Positions 1-8,986 of a DNA stretch of 42,080 nucleotides are shown piece after piece (positions within the stretch are counted from its first letter, which is position 1; every line of letters starts with the position of its first letter). The stretch is taken from positions 1 to 42,080 of the forward strand of contig NZ_JAGTPK010000040.1 of assembly GCF_021147775.1 (NCBI RefSeq), read 5' to 3'. The notes below the pieces were generated by a model. It had not been told where the DNA came from, made no database searches, and worked only from the letters and a program-made list of their open reading frames with translations. A program made the position numbers and the translations under genes. The DNA comes from Pseudomonas californiensis. Lineage in GTDB: Bacteria; Pseudomonadota; Gammaproteobacteria; Pseudomonadales; Pseudomonadaceae.

Positions 1-273
1 AAATGAGCCTGATTGGCAGCTGCAAACATCCCGGATCCCTTGCGTAGGAACGGGCAAGCACGCCCGCTGAACGCAACGGAGATAACAAGAACAGTGCCAT
101 CTGGTATTTATTCAATAAAATCAAAGTGTTGATCAGAATAGGTACGCATCTGGGAGAATATTTCCCGCCACTGTCGACCCATACTGAGCAACCCTTTGCG
201 CAGGTGCGCAAACAGGGGCAGGTCAGCATGACGGCTTGCTGTTCAACAGCGAAGGGCGTTTTTCAGGGGCTAT
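1..273. other. Gene-free stretch at window start
   Basis: No open frame here has a recognisable product or a convincing ribosome binding site. The stretch lies downstream of the minus-strand DeoR gene. A short gene reaching in from outside the window cannot be excluded. Confidence 0.4.
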
Positions 274-297
274 GGGTGCGCAACAATTTGCGCACCC
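274..297 (-). terminator. Hairpin after the DeoR gene
   Basis: Perfect 10-base inverted repeat (GGGTGCGCAA / TTGCGCACCC) with a 4-base loop. It begins 10 bases past the DeoR stop codon in the direction of transcription. There is no strong U tract, so it may be a weak terminator or an mRNA 3'-end stabiliser for the catabolic operon. Seen directly; the function is inferred. Confidence 0.5.
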
Positions 298-306
298 TGG
301 TATTGG

Positions 307-1095
307 CTATTTCAGCGGTGCGAGCTGCTCTGGCAAGGCGATTTCTACCTGTATGTTTTTACGTGCCTTGAAGGGGGCGAGAAGCGAGTCGTCATCGACC
401 GGGTTCGTGATCAGCGTCCAGGGCTGGCGCAGTGGCGTCCAGTGCTGCTGGCGAGCGCGGCCCAGCTTGGTGACGTCGGCCAGCACGAATGTCTGTGCGG
501 CGCGGGCCAGCATGTTTTCCTTGAGGTAGGCCTGCTCGGCACTGGCCTCGCACAAGCCCAGGTCCGCCACCACGCCATCGGCGCTGATGAACAGTTTGTC
601 GGCGCTCAGGTGCTCCAGCGCCGCCTGCGCCGCCACGCCATAAGTCGACATGCTTGAGGCGCGCAGTGTGCCGCCCAGCACCGTGACCCGACCGTCAGGG
701 ATCAGCGCCAGATCATTCAAGGCCAGCAGGTTATTGGTGATGACATGCAGGCCGCGTCGCTGGTTGAGGATGTGCGCCAGCGCGCTGGTGCTGGTGCCGC
801 CTTCCAGAAACAACGTGTCGTGATCGTTGATGTGCGCCAGCGCGGCACGGGCGATGTCCATCTTTTCCTGGCTGTGCTGGCGACTGCGTTCTTCGAGGGA
901 GGTTTCGGGTTCGCGCTGGCCGACATGCGCGGCACCGCCGTAGGTGCGCACGATCAGACCGTCTTCGGCGAGTGCGGTCAGATCACGGCGCACGGTGGCT
1001 TCCGAAACGCCCAATTGAGCGCACAGCTCGTCCACGTTGGATTTGCCGGAGAGAACCAGTTCGAGTATCGCGTGACGACGATTGGCGACTTTCAT
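307..1095 (-). CDS. DeoR-family transcriptional regulator
   Basis: This 262-residue protein has the DeoR layout: an N-terminal winged helix-turn-helix (residues about 1-57, with the recognition helix around GVSEATVRRDL) and a DeoR C-terminal sensor domain with an EGGTST-type sugar-phosphate loop near residue 98. Such proteins normally repress sugar or sugar-acid catabolic operons and are released by a phosphorylated intermediate. It is the last gene of the minus-strand catabolic operon, so it is probably the local regulator. The ATG at 1095 is preceded by an AAGGG ribosome binding site. The effector is unknown; a phosphorylated product of the DUF1537 kinase is a reasonable guess. Confidence 0.88.
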   Translation of the reverse strand: MKVANRRHAILELVLSGKSNVDELCAQLGVSEATVRRDLTALAEDGLIVRTYGGAAHVGQREPETSLEERSRQHSQEKMDIARAALAHINDHDTLFLEGGTSTSALAHILNQRRGLHVITNNLLALNDLALIPDGRVTVLGGTLRASSMSTYGVAAQAALEHLSADKLFISADGVVADLGLCEASAEQAYLKENMLARAAQTFVLADVTKLGRARQQHWTPLRQPWTLITNPVDDDSLLAPFKARKNIQVEIALPEQLAPLK

Positions 1096-1134
1096 TACAG
1101 CCCTTGCGCTAAAACCTGGTAACGGGATGCAACC

Positions 1135-1811
1135 TTACAACGACGCACCGCCGCACACCACAAGGCTTTGCCCGGTAATTGCGCCAGCGTCCGGCCCCAA
1201 CAGGAAGGCGGCCAGACCGGCGATTTCCTGTGGCTGCACAAAACGGCCAATCGGTGGCTTGGCAGGCGGCGTGCCGGGTCGAGCAGCATCGGGGTTTCGG
1301 TGGCACCCGGTGCGATCAGATTGACGGTGATCCCGCGCGGCGCCAGTTCCATCGCCCAGGAACGCACCATGCCTTGCAAGGCTGCCTTGGTCGCGGCGTA
1401 CTGGCTGCGTCCGGCCGCGCCCTGCATGGTGCGGCTGCCGATCAGCAGGATGCGCGACCCGCTGCGCAGGCTCGGGTACAGCGCGTTGACCAAGTGACTG
1501 GCTGCCGCGACATGCAGGTGCCACATCGCTTGACCATCGGCGTCACTCAACTGGCCCAGCGGTGCGGTACGCATGAAGCCTGCCGCGTGAATCAGGGCGT
1601 CGATGCCCGGTGTCTTGCTCAGCGCCTGATCCAGCGCTTCAAAATCATTGAGGTCGCAGGGTAACCAGGTGAAATTCTCGTGCTGCAGGTCTGGCGCCCT
1701 GCGACTCAGGCCGATGACCTGCAGGCCCTGCTCCAGCAGGCGGGTGACGATGGCATGACCGATGCCAGAGCTGGCGCCGGTGACAAGGACGGATCGGATC
1801 GGTTCGGGCAT
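1135..1811 (-). pseudogene. Frameshifted short-chain dehydrogenase/reductase
   Basis: The N-terminal part is a clear SDR: TGASSGIG near residue 12 for NAD(P) binding, HAAG near residue 75, and YAATK as the catalytic Tyr-x-x-x-Lys. After LLDPARR the frame changes, and the expected C-terminus (IGRFVQPQEIAGLAAFLLG ... GGASL) continues in another frame down to a TAA at 1135. The break is near 1265-1268, where one base appears missing; restoring a C in a short C run on the coding strand rejoins the two halves as about 225 residues. The unrepaired frame instead reads nonsense into the DeoR gene. Either the gene is dead in this strain or the base is a sequencing error. If intact it would be an oxidoreductase step of the operon's pathway. 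Confidence 0.8.
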
Positions 1812-1881
1812 GGTCGGGTTTCCGCAAAGGCGCCGCCACTCCCCATGAGGAAGGGCGGCGCAGGGGACGGTGTTGCTGAAC

Positions 1882-3006
1882 TCAACGAATGGCGTTCAGC
1901 GGCAAGTGGACGTGTTTGATCTTCTGGCGGAAGTAGGTAAAGGCGACATGCAGGCTGCCATCGGCGGCCTGAATGATGCTGGGGTAGGAAAATTCGCGGT
2001 TGAGCTTTTCCTGTGAGTTGTTGGTCAGGCAAAAGCCATCGCCCAGTTCGAGGTCCAGCCGGGTAGGCCAGCTGTGACCGCCGTCACGGGAGATCGCCAG
2101 GCTCATCGGTGCCCGCGGGATGCCCCACACGGCGGATTTACCATCACTGCGCGCGCCGGGTGTTACACGATCGTCACCATCGTCCTCGATTTCGTCATAC
2201 AGCGAAGCGCGTCGTTGCGCATGCCCTTCGGTACTGACCGGGTTGTAGACCAGCGCCAACTCATCGGTGGCCAGCCTTATGAACTGGATCGAGGAGTTGT
2301 TGTTGGGCAGTTCGGTCGGCGTCGGCACGCTCCAGGTGCGGCCTCGATCCTGTGAGCGGCTGCTGTAGATGAAGTCGGCCCAGCGGCTGCGAAACAGCCC
2401 GAGCAGGCTGCCGTCCGGCAATTGATGGACGTTCATGTGTACGCTGCCGGTGCTGTCCGGAACGTCATGGCGGGACCAATGATGGCCCTGATCGCTGGAG
2501 ATCATCACTGCGCTGATGTCATGGTTGCCGACCCATTTTTCGCCTGGGCCGGTGATGCAGTACCAGACCGGCAACAGCCAATCGCCGTTATCGAGCACCA
2601 CCGGAGGCTGGCGCACGAATGTGCCCGGCTCATCGAACAACGTTTCGATCGGGCCCCAGTGGTTGCCCTGGTCCAGCGACAGCCGACGACGGATGATCGC
2701 GGTTTCCTGGTTGCCGGACACCTGGGCGGTCCAGATCAGCCACAACGGACCGTCGGGTGCCTGGAACAGAATCGGGTTCTGCTCCGAGCGTGAGGTGTCT
2801 TCGGACATCTTCCGTGGCTCGCTCCAGACGCCGCTGACGGGATCGCGGCGCGACAACAACACGAAGATATCGGCCATGCCTTCCTGGGTTCCCGCAAACC
2901 AGGTGCAGAGCACCGTGCCGTCGGCCAGTTCGTGCAGGTTGGCAGCGTGGTTCTGCGTGTAGGGGGTGGGCAGGAACGCATCCTGACGGCTATCAGCGGT
3001 TGGCAT
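1882..3006 (-). CDS. BNR/Asp-box sialidase-fold protein
   Basis: This 374-residue protein contains at least four Asp-box motifs (SLDQGNHW, SSDQGHHW, SQDRGRTW, SRDGGHSW), the hallmark of six-bladed sialidase-type beta-propellers. There is no signal peptide, so it should act in the cytoplasm on an imported substrate. The family includes exo-sialidases and many uncharacterised glycosidases or lactonase-like hydrolases, so sialic acid itself should not be assumed. The ATG at 3006 overlaps the end of the upstream symporter gene by 14 bases, which points to translational coupling. Its place in the operon between a transporter and an SDR suggests it opens or trims the incoming compound before oxidation. 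Confidence 0.8.
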   Translation of the reverse strand: MPTADSRQDAFLPTPYTQNHAANLHELADGTVLCTWFAGTQEGMADIFVLLSRRDPVSGVWSEPRKMSEDTSRSEQNPILFQAPDGPLWLIWTAQVSGNQETAIIRRRLSLDQGNHWGPIETLFDEPGTFVRQPPVVLDNGDWLLPVWYCITGPGEKWVGNHDISAVMISSDQGHHWSRHDVPDSTGSVHMNVHQLPDGSLLGLFRSRWADFIYSSRSQDRGRTWSVPTPTELPNNNSSIQFIRLATDELALVYNPVSTEGHAQRRASLYDEIEDDGDDRVTPGARSDGKSAVWGIPRAPMSLAISRDGGHSWPTRLDLELGDGFCLTNNSQEKLNREFSYPSIIQAADGSLHVAFTYFRQKIKHVHLPLNAIR

Positions 3007-4408
3007 TGGGAACCTCGGCTTGCGGATTTTTGGCCTGAGTGGACTTCGGCAGCAGGCGCTCGATGGCGATCACGACGGCCGGTGTCACCAGTGCGATATA
3101 CATGTTGTCGATGCCGTACGGGTTGTTCAACAGGTACCAGGCGCTGGTGGTAATTGCCGAAGCGACCAGACCCAGTGTCGCGCCACGGCCCGAGCCGAAG
3201 AACGGCAGGTAGATGGCGATCATCGCGACCACGGCAATCGACAGGCGCAGGGCGCGAGTGAAGAACGAAAGGTTGAGGATTTCGGGGACGAAGAACACGA
3301 AGAACAGCGGGACGAAGCCGATCACCAGGGCGATCAGGCGAGTGGTCTTGAACTCCTGATCCACCGACGGTTTGCGCCATGGCACGTAGAAGTCACGCAC
3401 CACCAGAGACGCAATAGCCAGCGCAACGGTGCTCACGCTGACGAAGATCGATGCGACCAGCGAAATGGTCACCACGCCGGCCATTACCGGGCTCATGGAT
3501 TGCAGGAAGATCGGCAGCGCATACAGGCTGCTCATTTCCGGATGCAGGTACTTGGAGGCTACACCGATGAAGCCCAGCGCCAGCGCAATCGGGATGCACA
3601 GCAGCGACGCGTAGAACGTCGAGCGGCGTGCCGAGTCGGGGTTCTGGGTCGACGAAATGGCTTGAATGATGAACTGGGTGGAGAAGATTGCACCGACCGT
3701 GCCGATGATCCACGCCATGATCTTCGAGCCGCCAATCGCGCCGTCCCAGGTGAAGTAATGCTCAGGCATGTTCTGTACCACCGGTGCGAAACCACCGGTC
3801 ATTTTCAACGCGACGCCGAGTACGATGAACACACCGATATACTTCACGCCGGTGTGCAGGATGCTCATGTAGGCCACGCTTTTCAGGCCGCCAAACACGT
3901 AATACAGGGTGCTGATGATTGCGGTGATAAACGCTGCGGTGGTGAGGTTGATTTTTAGCACGGTGGCAATCGCGGCGGCCCCGCTGACGTAGTTGCCGAC
4001 GTTCACCAGCAGCAGCGCGTAAATCATGATGATCGAAACCGCGAGCTTGGTAGACGTACCGTACTTTCTGGCAATGAACCCGGAGATGGTGAACTCGCCC
4101 GAGCTGTACAGCTTGCGCGCCATCAGCAGGCCGAACAACGGGAAGCCGATGGCGGCGGCGATCACCGACCAGGAGGCGGCGAAACCGCTTTCGAACGCGG
4201 CCTGCGCGGTACCGACCGTGGACTTGGCACCGATGAACTCGGACATCATCAACACGCCGACCACGAAGGCCGGCATGGTCCGGGCTGCAACCATGTATTG
4301 CTCGCTGGTCTTGCTGCGCATGCGCATGCTCATCCAGGTGGTTATCGCGATGTAGACGACCACCATGGCGATGATGATCGAGGTGTCTTGTGCGTTGAAG
4401 GTATCCAT
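2993..4408 (-). CDS. Sodium:solute symporter (SSS family)
   Basis: A 471-residue inner-membrane protein with about 13 hydrophobic segments, resembling the sodium:solute symporter family that imports sugars, sialic acids, proline or organic acids with Na+. I start it at the ATG at 4408 because GGAG sits 8 bases upstream; an upstream in-frame ATG at 4456 lacks this and adds a non-hydrophobic, arginine-rich stretch. It lies between pdxA2 and the BNR protein in one operon, so it probably imports the substrate of this pathway. The C-terminus ends in a charged cytoplasmic tail. The substrate cannot be read from sequence. Confidence 0.85.
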   Translation of the reverse strand: MDTFNAQDTSIIIAMVVVYIAITTWMSMRMRSKTSEQYMVAARTMPAFVVGVLMMSEFIGAKSTVGTAQAAFESGFAASWSVIAAAIGFPLFGLLMARKLYSSGEFTISGFIARKYGTSTKLAVSIIMIYALLLVNVGNYVSGAAAIATVLKINLTTAAFITAIISTLYYVFGGLKSVAYMSILHTGVKYIGVFIVLGVALKMTGGFAPVVQNMPEHYFTWDGAIGGSKIMAWIIGTVGAIFSTQFIIQAISSTQNPDSARRSTFYASLLCIPIALALGFIGVASKYLHPEMSSLYALPIFLQSMSPVMAGVVTISLVASIFVSVSTVALAIASLVVRDFYVPWRKPSVDQEFKTTRLIALVIGFVPLFFVFFVPEILNLSFFTRALRLSIAVVAMIAIYLPFFGSGRGATLGLVASAITTSAWYLLNNPYGIDNMYIALVTPAVVIAIERLLPKSTQAKNPQAEVPNANR

Positions 4409-4475
4409 CGGTCTCGCTCCATTGTTTTTGTTCTGGCGCGTTATGGGGTGTCGCACGTCCGGTCCGGTAATGACC

Positions 4476-5498
4476 TCAGACGGCGATGGAGTTACGGGTG
4501 TCGCGTTTGCGGGTGGCCAGCTCCACGGCCTGGCGCATGGCTTCGATCAGGCTGCGCTCATCGGCAATGCCTTTGCCGGCGATGTCGAACGCGGTGCCGT
4601 GGTCGACCGAGGTGCGAATCACCGGCAGGCCGATAGTGACGTTGACCCCGGCCTCCAGGCCCATCACCTTGACCGGACCGTGGCCCTGATCGTGGTACAT
4701 CGCGACCACTGCATCGAAGTCGCCCCGGCCTGCGCGGAAGAACAGCGTGTCCGCTGGCAGCGGGCCTTCGACACGCCAGCCGCGAGCACGCAGCTCATCG
4801 ATGGCCGGCTGGATCTTGGTGGCTTCTTCGCCGTAGCCGAACAGCCCGTTCTCACCGGCATGCGGATTGATGCCGCACACCGCGATCAACGGGTTTTCGA
4901 TGCCTGCGCGGGTCAGGGTTTCCCGGGCCCGCTCGATGGTGCGCTTCACCAGCCCCGGTTCGATGCGTGCGATGGCGTCGATGATGCCAATGTGCGTGGT
5001 CACGTGAATGACTCGCAGGGTGGGCGTCATCAGCATCATCGACACTTCCTCGATGCCCAGCAGGTGCGCGAGCATTTCGGTGTGGCCGGGGAAAATGTGA
5101 CCGCCCGCGTGCAGGGCCTCCTTGTTCAACGGCGCGGTGCAGATCGCGTCCAGCTCACCGGCTTCGGTCAGTTGCACGGTGCGCTCGATGTAGCGAAAGG
5201 CTGCGTCACCGGCTATTGGCGAAAGCTGTCCGTAAGGCAGGTCCGCGGGGATCAGGCCCAAATCGATGCAGTCCACAGTGCCTTGAACGAAACGCGCCTC
5301 GGCCGGGCTGGCAATGCTGTTGACCCGCAGTTGGCTACCAACGATGCGGTTGGCGTCTTCGAGCCGCTTGGCATCGCCGATCACCAGCGGGCGGCAGCTC
5401 GCGTAGACCGACGCGTGCGTCAGGGTTTTCATGATGATTTCCGGACCCACCCCGGCGGCGTCGCCCATGGTGATGCCAATGACAGGACGTTCAGACAT
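4476..5498 (-). CDS. pdxA2: PdxA2-type 4-phospho-sugar-acid dehydrogenase
   Basis: A 340-residue PdxA-family enzyme. PdxA proteins use NAD and a divalent metal to oxidise and decarboxylate 4-hydroxythreonine 4-phosphate or analogues. Visible family signatures are ITMGDAAGVGPEI at the N-terminus and the metal/substrate segments FPGHTEML, INPHAGENG and YHDQGHGPVK. Next to a DUF1537 kinase this is the PdxA2 arrangement known for four-carbon acid-sugar catabolism, where 4-phospho-D-threonate or 4-phospho-D-erythronate is converted to dihydroxyacetone phosphate, rather than vitamin B6 synthesis. The ATG at 5498 overlaps the kinase stop (ATGTCTGA), supporting that start over a longer upstream reading. 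Confidence 0.9.
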   Translation of the reverse strand: MSERPVIGITMGDAAGVGPEIIMKTLTHASVYASCRPLVIGDAKRLEDANRIVGSQLRVNSIASPAEARFVQGTVDCIDLGLIPADLPYGQLSPIAGDAAFRYIERTVQLTEAGELDAICTAPLNKEALHAGGHIFPGHTEMLAHLLGIEEVSMMLMTPTLRVIHVTTHIGIIDAIARIEPGLVKRTIERARETLTRAGIENPLIAVCGINPHAGENGLFGYGEEATKIQPAIDELRARGWRVEGPLPADTLFFRAGRGDFDAVVAMYHDQGHGPVKVMGLEAGVNVTIGLPVIRTSVDHGTAFDIAGKGIADERSLIEAMRQAVELATRKRDTRNSIAV

Positions 5499-6750
5499 AA
5501 GGAGCTTCCTCTTTGAAAGGGGTGCCGGTCGGGGCCGGTTCGTGCAGCCGTTGCCAGGCCGCGAGGAGGGTGTCGGGCTCACCAAAGCCGCCAGCCTTGG
5601 TCACCACATTGAGGGTGCGTCCCGCCAGGCTGGCATGGGCAAGCACGACGCCGGTGGCCAGTTCGCCCAACAGCGTCAGTTGCTCGATACCCGCAGCCAC
5701 CAGCAGCGCGCGGGCGGTTTCGCCGCCGGTGGCGATCAGCGACCCAGCGTGCGGCAGCACGGGTGCCAGCCATTCGGCCAGAGCAGTGCTGAGCAGGACA
5801 GCCTGGCCGGGATCACGCTGCCGTTGGTCAAGACGTATCAGCACGTCAGTGCCGTTCGCCAGATGCTGGTCGAGTTGCAGGCGCAGTGCCTGGCGTTCGG
5901 CGTGTTTGTCAGTGTCGAGCAGCGTGGCGGCCTTCAAGGTGGCGCTGAATGGCTGGCTGGTGAGTGCCAGTCGGTCGGCCTGCACCTGCGAATGCCGGGA
6001 CATGCTGCCCACCACCGTTAACACCGGAGAGCGCGGAATGACGGTGATCGGTGTGCAGGTCGCAAGGCCCAGGGCCTGCGGCAGATACCGGGCCAGGCCA
6101 GCAGAACCGACCCAGAACAGCTCGTCGTGCCACGCGGCCGACGCGGTCGCTAGTTGTTGCAGATCGCTGTCCAGCTGCGCATCACACACCAGCGCCTGAA
6201 CACCGCTTTGCAACGCGTCACGCAAGGCTGCGCGCAAGGCCGCAGGGTCGCGAACGGTGTCCAGATCGAGCCAGTGCGTGCGCAGGCCCTGATGAGCAAA
6301 CACGTCCAGCAGGTTGCTGGTGCCCGTCAGGTTTTCGTTGCGCCAGACATCGCTCTGATCGACCGGAACGCCGTCGATCAACTGCACCCCGTCAAGCGTG
6401 GTGCGTTTCATTGCCGGGAACGCCGGAGCCACCAGCGCCATGCCCCGCAAGCCCTGCAACGCATCCACTTCGCTGGCAACATTGCCGCGCAGGGTCGAGT
6501 CGATTTTCTTGTACAGCGCCATGCCTGCACGCGGTTGTTGCTGCAAGGCGGCGCGGTTTCGCTCGGCTGCCTGCTGCGGGCTCAGGCGTCGTGAGTCGGC
6601 GTCGATGGCGACCACGCTCGACGAGCCTTTGGCGCGACCCGCATGCATCACCTGAGTATCGATCCGCGAAGCAAAATCCGCTGCGCAGTCTGCGGCCCCC
6701 GACAAATCGTCAGCAATGATCAGCAGGCCGGGAAAGTCGGCGCGGTTCAT
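5491..6750 (-). CDS. dtnK: DUF1537 four-carbon acid sugar kinase
   Basis: A 419-residue member of the DUF1537 family (OtnK/DtnK), ATP-dependent kinases that phosphorylate D-threonate, D-erythronate or 3-oxo-tetronates at O4. The N-terminal domain opens with IIADDLSGAADCA, the acid-binding DDxTGA-like motif; the C-terminal nucleotide-binding part shows VGSAGLARYL and a GGETARALL loop. The ATG at 6750 overlaps the upstream dehydrogenase stop as ATGA, which fixes the start; a long in-frame upstream extension is just read-through of that gene. It pairs with the following pdxA2. The symbol is by family analogy; the exact stereoisomer is not known. Confidence 0.85.
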   Translation of the reverse strand: MNRADFPGLLIIADDLSGAADCAADFASRIDTQVMHAGRAKGSSSVVAIDADSRRLSPQQAAERNRAALQQQPRAGMALYKKIDSTLRGNVASEVDALQGLRGMALVAPAFPAMKRTTLDGVQLIDGVPVDQSDVWRNENLTGTSNLLDVFAHQGLRTHWLDLDTVRDPAALRAALRDALQSGVQALVCDAQLDSDLQQLATASAAWHDELFWVGSAGLARYLPQALGLATCTPITVIPRSPVLTVVGSMSRHSQVQADRLALTSQPFSATLKAATLLDTDKHAERQALRLQLDQHLANGTDVLIRLDQRQRDPGQAVLLSTALAEWLAPVLPHAGSLIATGGETARALLVAAGIEQLTLLGELATGVVLAHASLAGRTLNVVTKAGGFGEPDTLLAAWQRLHEPAPTGTPFKEEAPYV

Positions 6751-7916
6751 GGCAGCAGGCAACGGTAAAGGCCCTGAATATCGTCCAGGCTGAGCGCCTT
6801 GGGGTTGTTGGTCATCAGGCGCGTGACTTTGGACGCGGCAACGGCCATGTCTGCAAGGTGCTCTTCTGCTACACCGAAATCGCGCAGGTTCTGGGGGATA
6901 TCGAGCACCTGTGTCCATTGGCGGATCTGCTCGATCAGTTTGTGTGCGGCCACCTCGTTGCTGTCTTCCGGCAGCGCCACGCCACACACCAGCGCGGTGC
7001 GCTTGAGGCGCTCGGCGCAGCTGTCGAGGTTGAAAGCCATGACGTGCGGCAGCAGCATCGCGTTGGCCACGCCGTGGGTGACGTGGAACTTGCCGCCCAA
7101 CGGGTAGGCCAGCGCATGCACGGCAGCGGTTCCAGCGGCCGTCAGTGCCAGGCCACCGTACATCGAGCCCAGCAGCATGTCGCCGCGTGCCCGCACTGAA
7201 TCCGGCTGTTGATACGCCTCGACGATGCTGCCGGCGATGAGTCGCATGGACTCCAGAGCAAACGCATCACTGATCGGGTTGGCCTTGGTGGAAATGAACG
7301 ACTCCAGCGCATGCGTGAAGGCGTCCATCCCGGTCGCGGCGGTAATCGGGCGTGGCAGGCTCAGGGTCAGCAGCGGGTCGAGCACGACCAGTGTCGGCAA
7401 CAGATGACGGCTGACCACGCCGATCTTCAGCTCTTCATCGGGCAGCGTGACGATGGCGTTGGGCGTCACTTCAGAGCCCGTGCCGGAGGTGGTTGGCACC
7501 AGCACCATCGGCTTGCCGGGGTGGGTGACCTTGTCGATGCCCAGCAAGTCCCTGAGCGGCGTGTCATTGGTGAGCATGACCGCGAACAGTTTGGCGGCAT
7601 CCAGCACGCTGCCGCCGCCGATGGCGATCAGGGCGTCGGGGGCGTGCGGTGCCACGTCTTCGCGGAATACGCGTTCGATGTTCTCGAGGGTCGGTTCGAT
7701 CTCAACGTTGTCGAGCATGTGCACGTGTATGTTCAGCGCATTGAGCTGATCAGTCACGCGCTGGGTCACACCCTGGCGATGCATGGCGTTCTGGGTGACC
7801 AGTATCACGGTCTTGATCGGCACATCGAGCAGGGCCAGTTTTTCAGTCAGCAGGTCGAGGCTGCCGGGGCCGTGGACCACATGCTTGACGGTCTGAAAAT
7901 GGTAAGTAGCGGGCAT
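6747..7916 (-). CDS. Iron-containing alcohol dehydrogenase
   Basis: A 389-residue group III (iron-dependent) alcohol dehydrogenase. The nucleotide-binding GGGS is at 100-103 and the iron ligands are recognisable as Asp198 and His202 (GMDAFTH), His267 and His281 (KFHVTHG). Such enzymes interconvert alcohols and aldehydes, including lactaldehyde, hydroxybutyrate, glycerol and sugar-acid semialdehydes. Located between the aldolase and the kinase, it could oxidise or reduce the aldehyde released by the aldolase, or make the keto acid for the kinase. Translationally coupled (ATGA) to the kinase downstream. Confidence 0.9.
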   Translation of the reverse strand: MPATYHFQTVKHVVHGPGSLDLLTEKLALLDVPIKTVILVTQNAMHRQGVTQRVTDQLNALNIHVHMLDNVEIEPTLENIERVFREDVAPHAPDALIAIGGGSVLDAAKLFAVMLTNDTPLRDLLGIDKVTHPGKPMVLVPTTSGTGSEVTPNAIVTLPDEELKIGVVSRHLLPTLVVLDPLLTLSLPRPITAATGMDAFTHALESFISTKANPISDAFALESMRLIAGSIVEAYQQPDSVRARGDMLLGSMYGGLALTAAGTAAVHALAYPLGGKFHVTHGVANAMLLPHVMAFNLDSCAERLKRTALVCGVALPEDSNEVAAHKLIEQIRQWTQVLDIPQNLRDFGVAEEHLADMAVAASKVTRLMTNNPKALSLDDIQGLYRCLLP

Positions 7917-7976
7917 CGCGAATCCCTCATGCCGTCGGCGTGCAACGGCTGTATTGGTTGGCTGTCGGTGGCGCTG

Positions 7977-8849
7977 TCAGCGGTAGGTGGCGAGCATGCC
8001 GCGAAGCTTTTCCAGTGCGGCCGCGTCGAGCGGTTGCACAGGAAGGCGGCAAGGCCCGACAGGCACATTGAGCAGTTGGGTCGCGGTCTTCAGTACCACT
8101 GGCATGGTCCCGAGCGCGAACGCATCACGCAGTGGTCGCAGGGCTTCCTGCGCGACGCGAGCGGCGTCGTGGTTGCCTGACTGGAAGTTATTCCAGATGG
8201 ACATGACAACATGCGGCACCGCATTCGCTGTGGCGGCAATCGCGCCGTCGCCACCGGCCAGCAGGTTCCAGTAGATCAGCGAGTCGGTCCCGGCAAACAC
8301 GGCGAAGTCCTCGCTGCGGTATTGCATCATCTGCACGAGTGCGTCGAAGTTGCCGGCGCTGTCCTTGATGCCTTTGATCTGCGGATGCTGGCTGAGCGTT
8401 GCGACGGCGTTGATGCCGATCGACATGCCGGTCTTGGCGGGAATGTTGTACATCATCAGCGGCAGTCGGGATGCGTCGGCGATGGCGGTGTAGTGCGTGA
8501 TCAGCTCGGACTGGCTGATGGCGTTGAAGTACGGCGTGATGATCGACAGGGCATCAGCGCCCACATCGATCATTTTTTTGTTCAGTTCAATCACTTCGTG
8601 CGTGGCGAAGGCACCGGTGCCGACGACTACCGGTACACGCCCGGCGGCGGCATCGACCGTGATGCGCGCAATCTGCAGTTTTTCCAATTCGGAAAGAGTG
8701 AAGAATTCACCGTTGGTACCCAGCACAAACAGCCCGTGTACACCGGCTTGAAGAAGGTTTTCGATCAGGTTGCGCAGGGCGTTTTCGTCAAGCTTGTGGT
8801 CGTCGGTAAACGGCGTGACCAGAGCCGGGATGATGCCGCGAAATTGCAT
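7977..8849 (-). CDS. DHDPS/N-acetylneuraminate-lyase family aldolase
   Basis: A 290-residue TIM-barrel class I aldolase of the DapA superfamily. The Schiff-base lysine is Lys162 (GIKDSAGNF), with Tyr134 (MYNIPAKTG) as partner. The pyruvate-binding loop reads GTNGE (44-48) in place of the GTTGE common in true DapA. The operon context speaks against lysine biosynthesis; members of this family split or form 2-keto-3-deoxy acids, N-acetylneuraminate or related ulosonic acids. It is the promoter-proximal gene of the minus-strand operon, separated by 60 bases from the alcohol dehydrogenase. The substrate is undetermined. Confidence 0.87.
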   Translation of the reverse strand: MQFRGIIPALVTPFTDDHKLDENALRNLIENLLQAGVHGLFVLGTNGEFFTLSELEKLQIARITVDAAAGRVPVVVGTGAFATHEVIELNKKMIDVGADALSIITPYFNAISQSELITHYTAIADASRLPLMMYNIPAKTGMSIGINAVATLSQHPQIKGIKDSAGNFDALVQMMQYRSEDFAVFAGTDSLIYWNLLAGGDGAIAATANAVPHVVMSIWNNFQSGNHDAARVAQEALRPLRDAFALGTMPVVLKTATQLLNVPVGPCRLPVQPLDAAALEKLRGMLATYR

Positions 8850-8883
8850 GGCCGGATTCTCATTTTATTGTTAGTGGCCTGAT

Positions 8884-8898
8884 ATTGATCGAATCAAT
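8884..8898. promoter_or_regulatory. Inverted repeat upstream of the aldolase gene
   Basis: ATTGAT-CGA-ATCAAT, a perfect 6-base dyad, centred about 42 bases before the aldolase start. Position and symmetry fit an operator for the operon. Whether the DeoR protein or another regulator binds is unknown. Confidence 0.4.
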
Positions 8899-8986
8899 CA
8901 TTTATCGCAAGTCTTCTGATCGTTTTTTTCATAATTTTGCGGTCGGTAATCAAAATTAGGTGATGGCACTTATTTTTTTCGCTCGA

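Noticed and set aside
1882..3006. Sialidase and sialic acid catabolism as a firm call
   Set aside because: Asp-boxes define the fold, not the substrate; no NanE, NanK or NagA-type genes are present, and no secretion signal.
4365..5516. Long plus-strand open frame of 383 codons opposite pdxA2
   Set aside because: It is the antisense shadow of a well-supported PdxA2 gene in GC-rich DNA; composition is Ala/Arg/His/Gln-rich with no family resemblance.
7977..8849. True DapA for lysine synthesis
   Set aside because: The GTNGE loop and position at the head of a sugar-acid operon argue for a catabolic aldolase.
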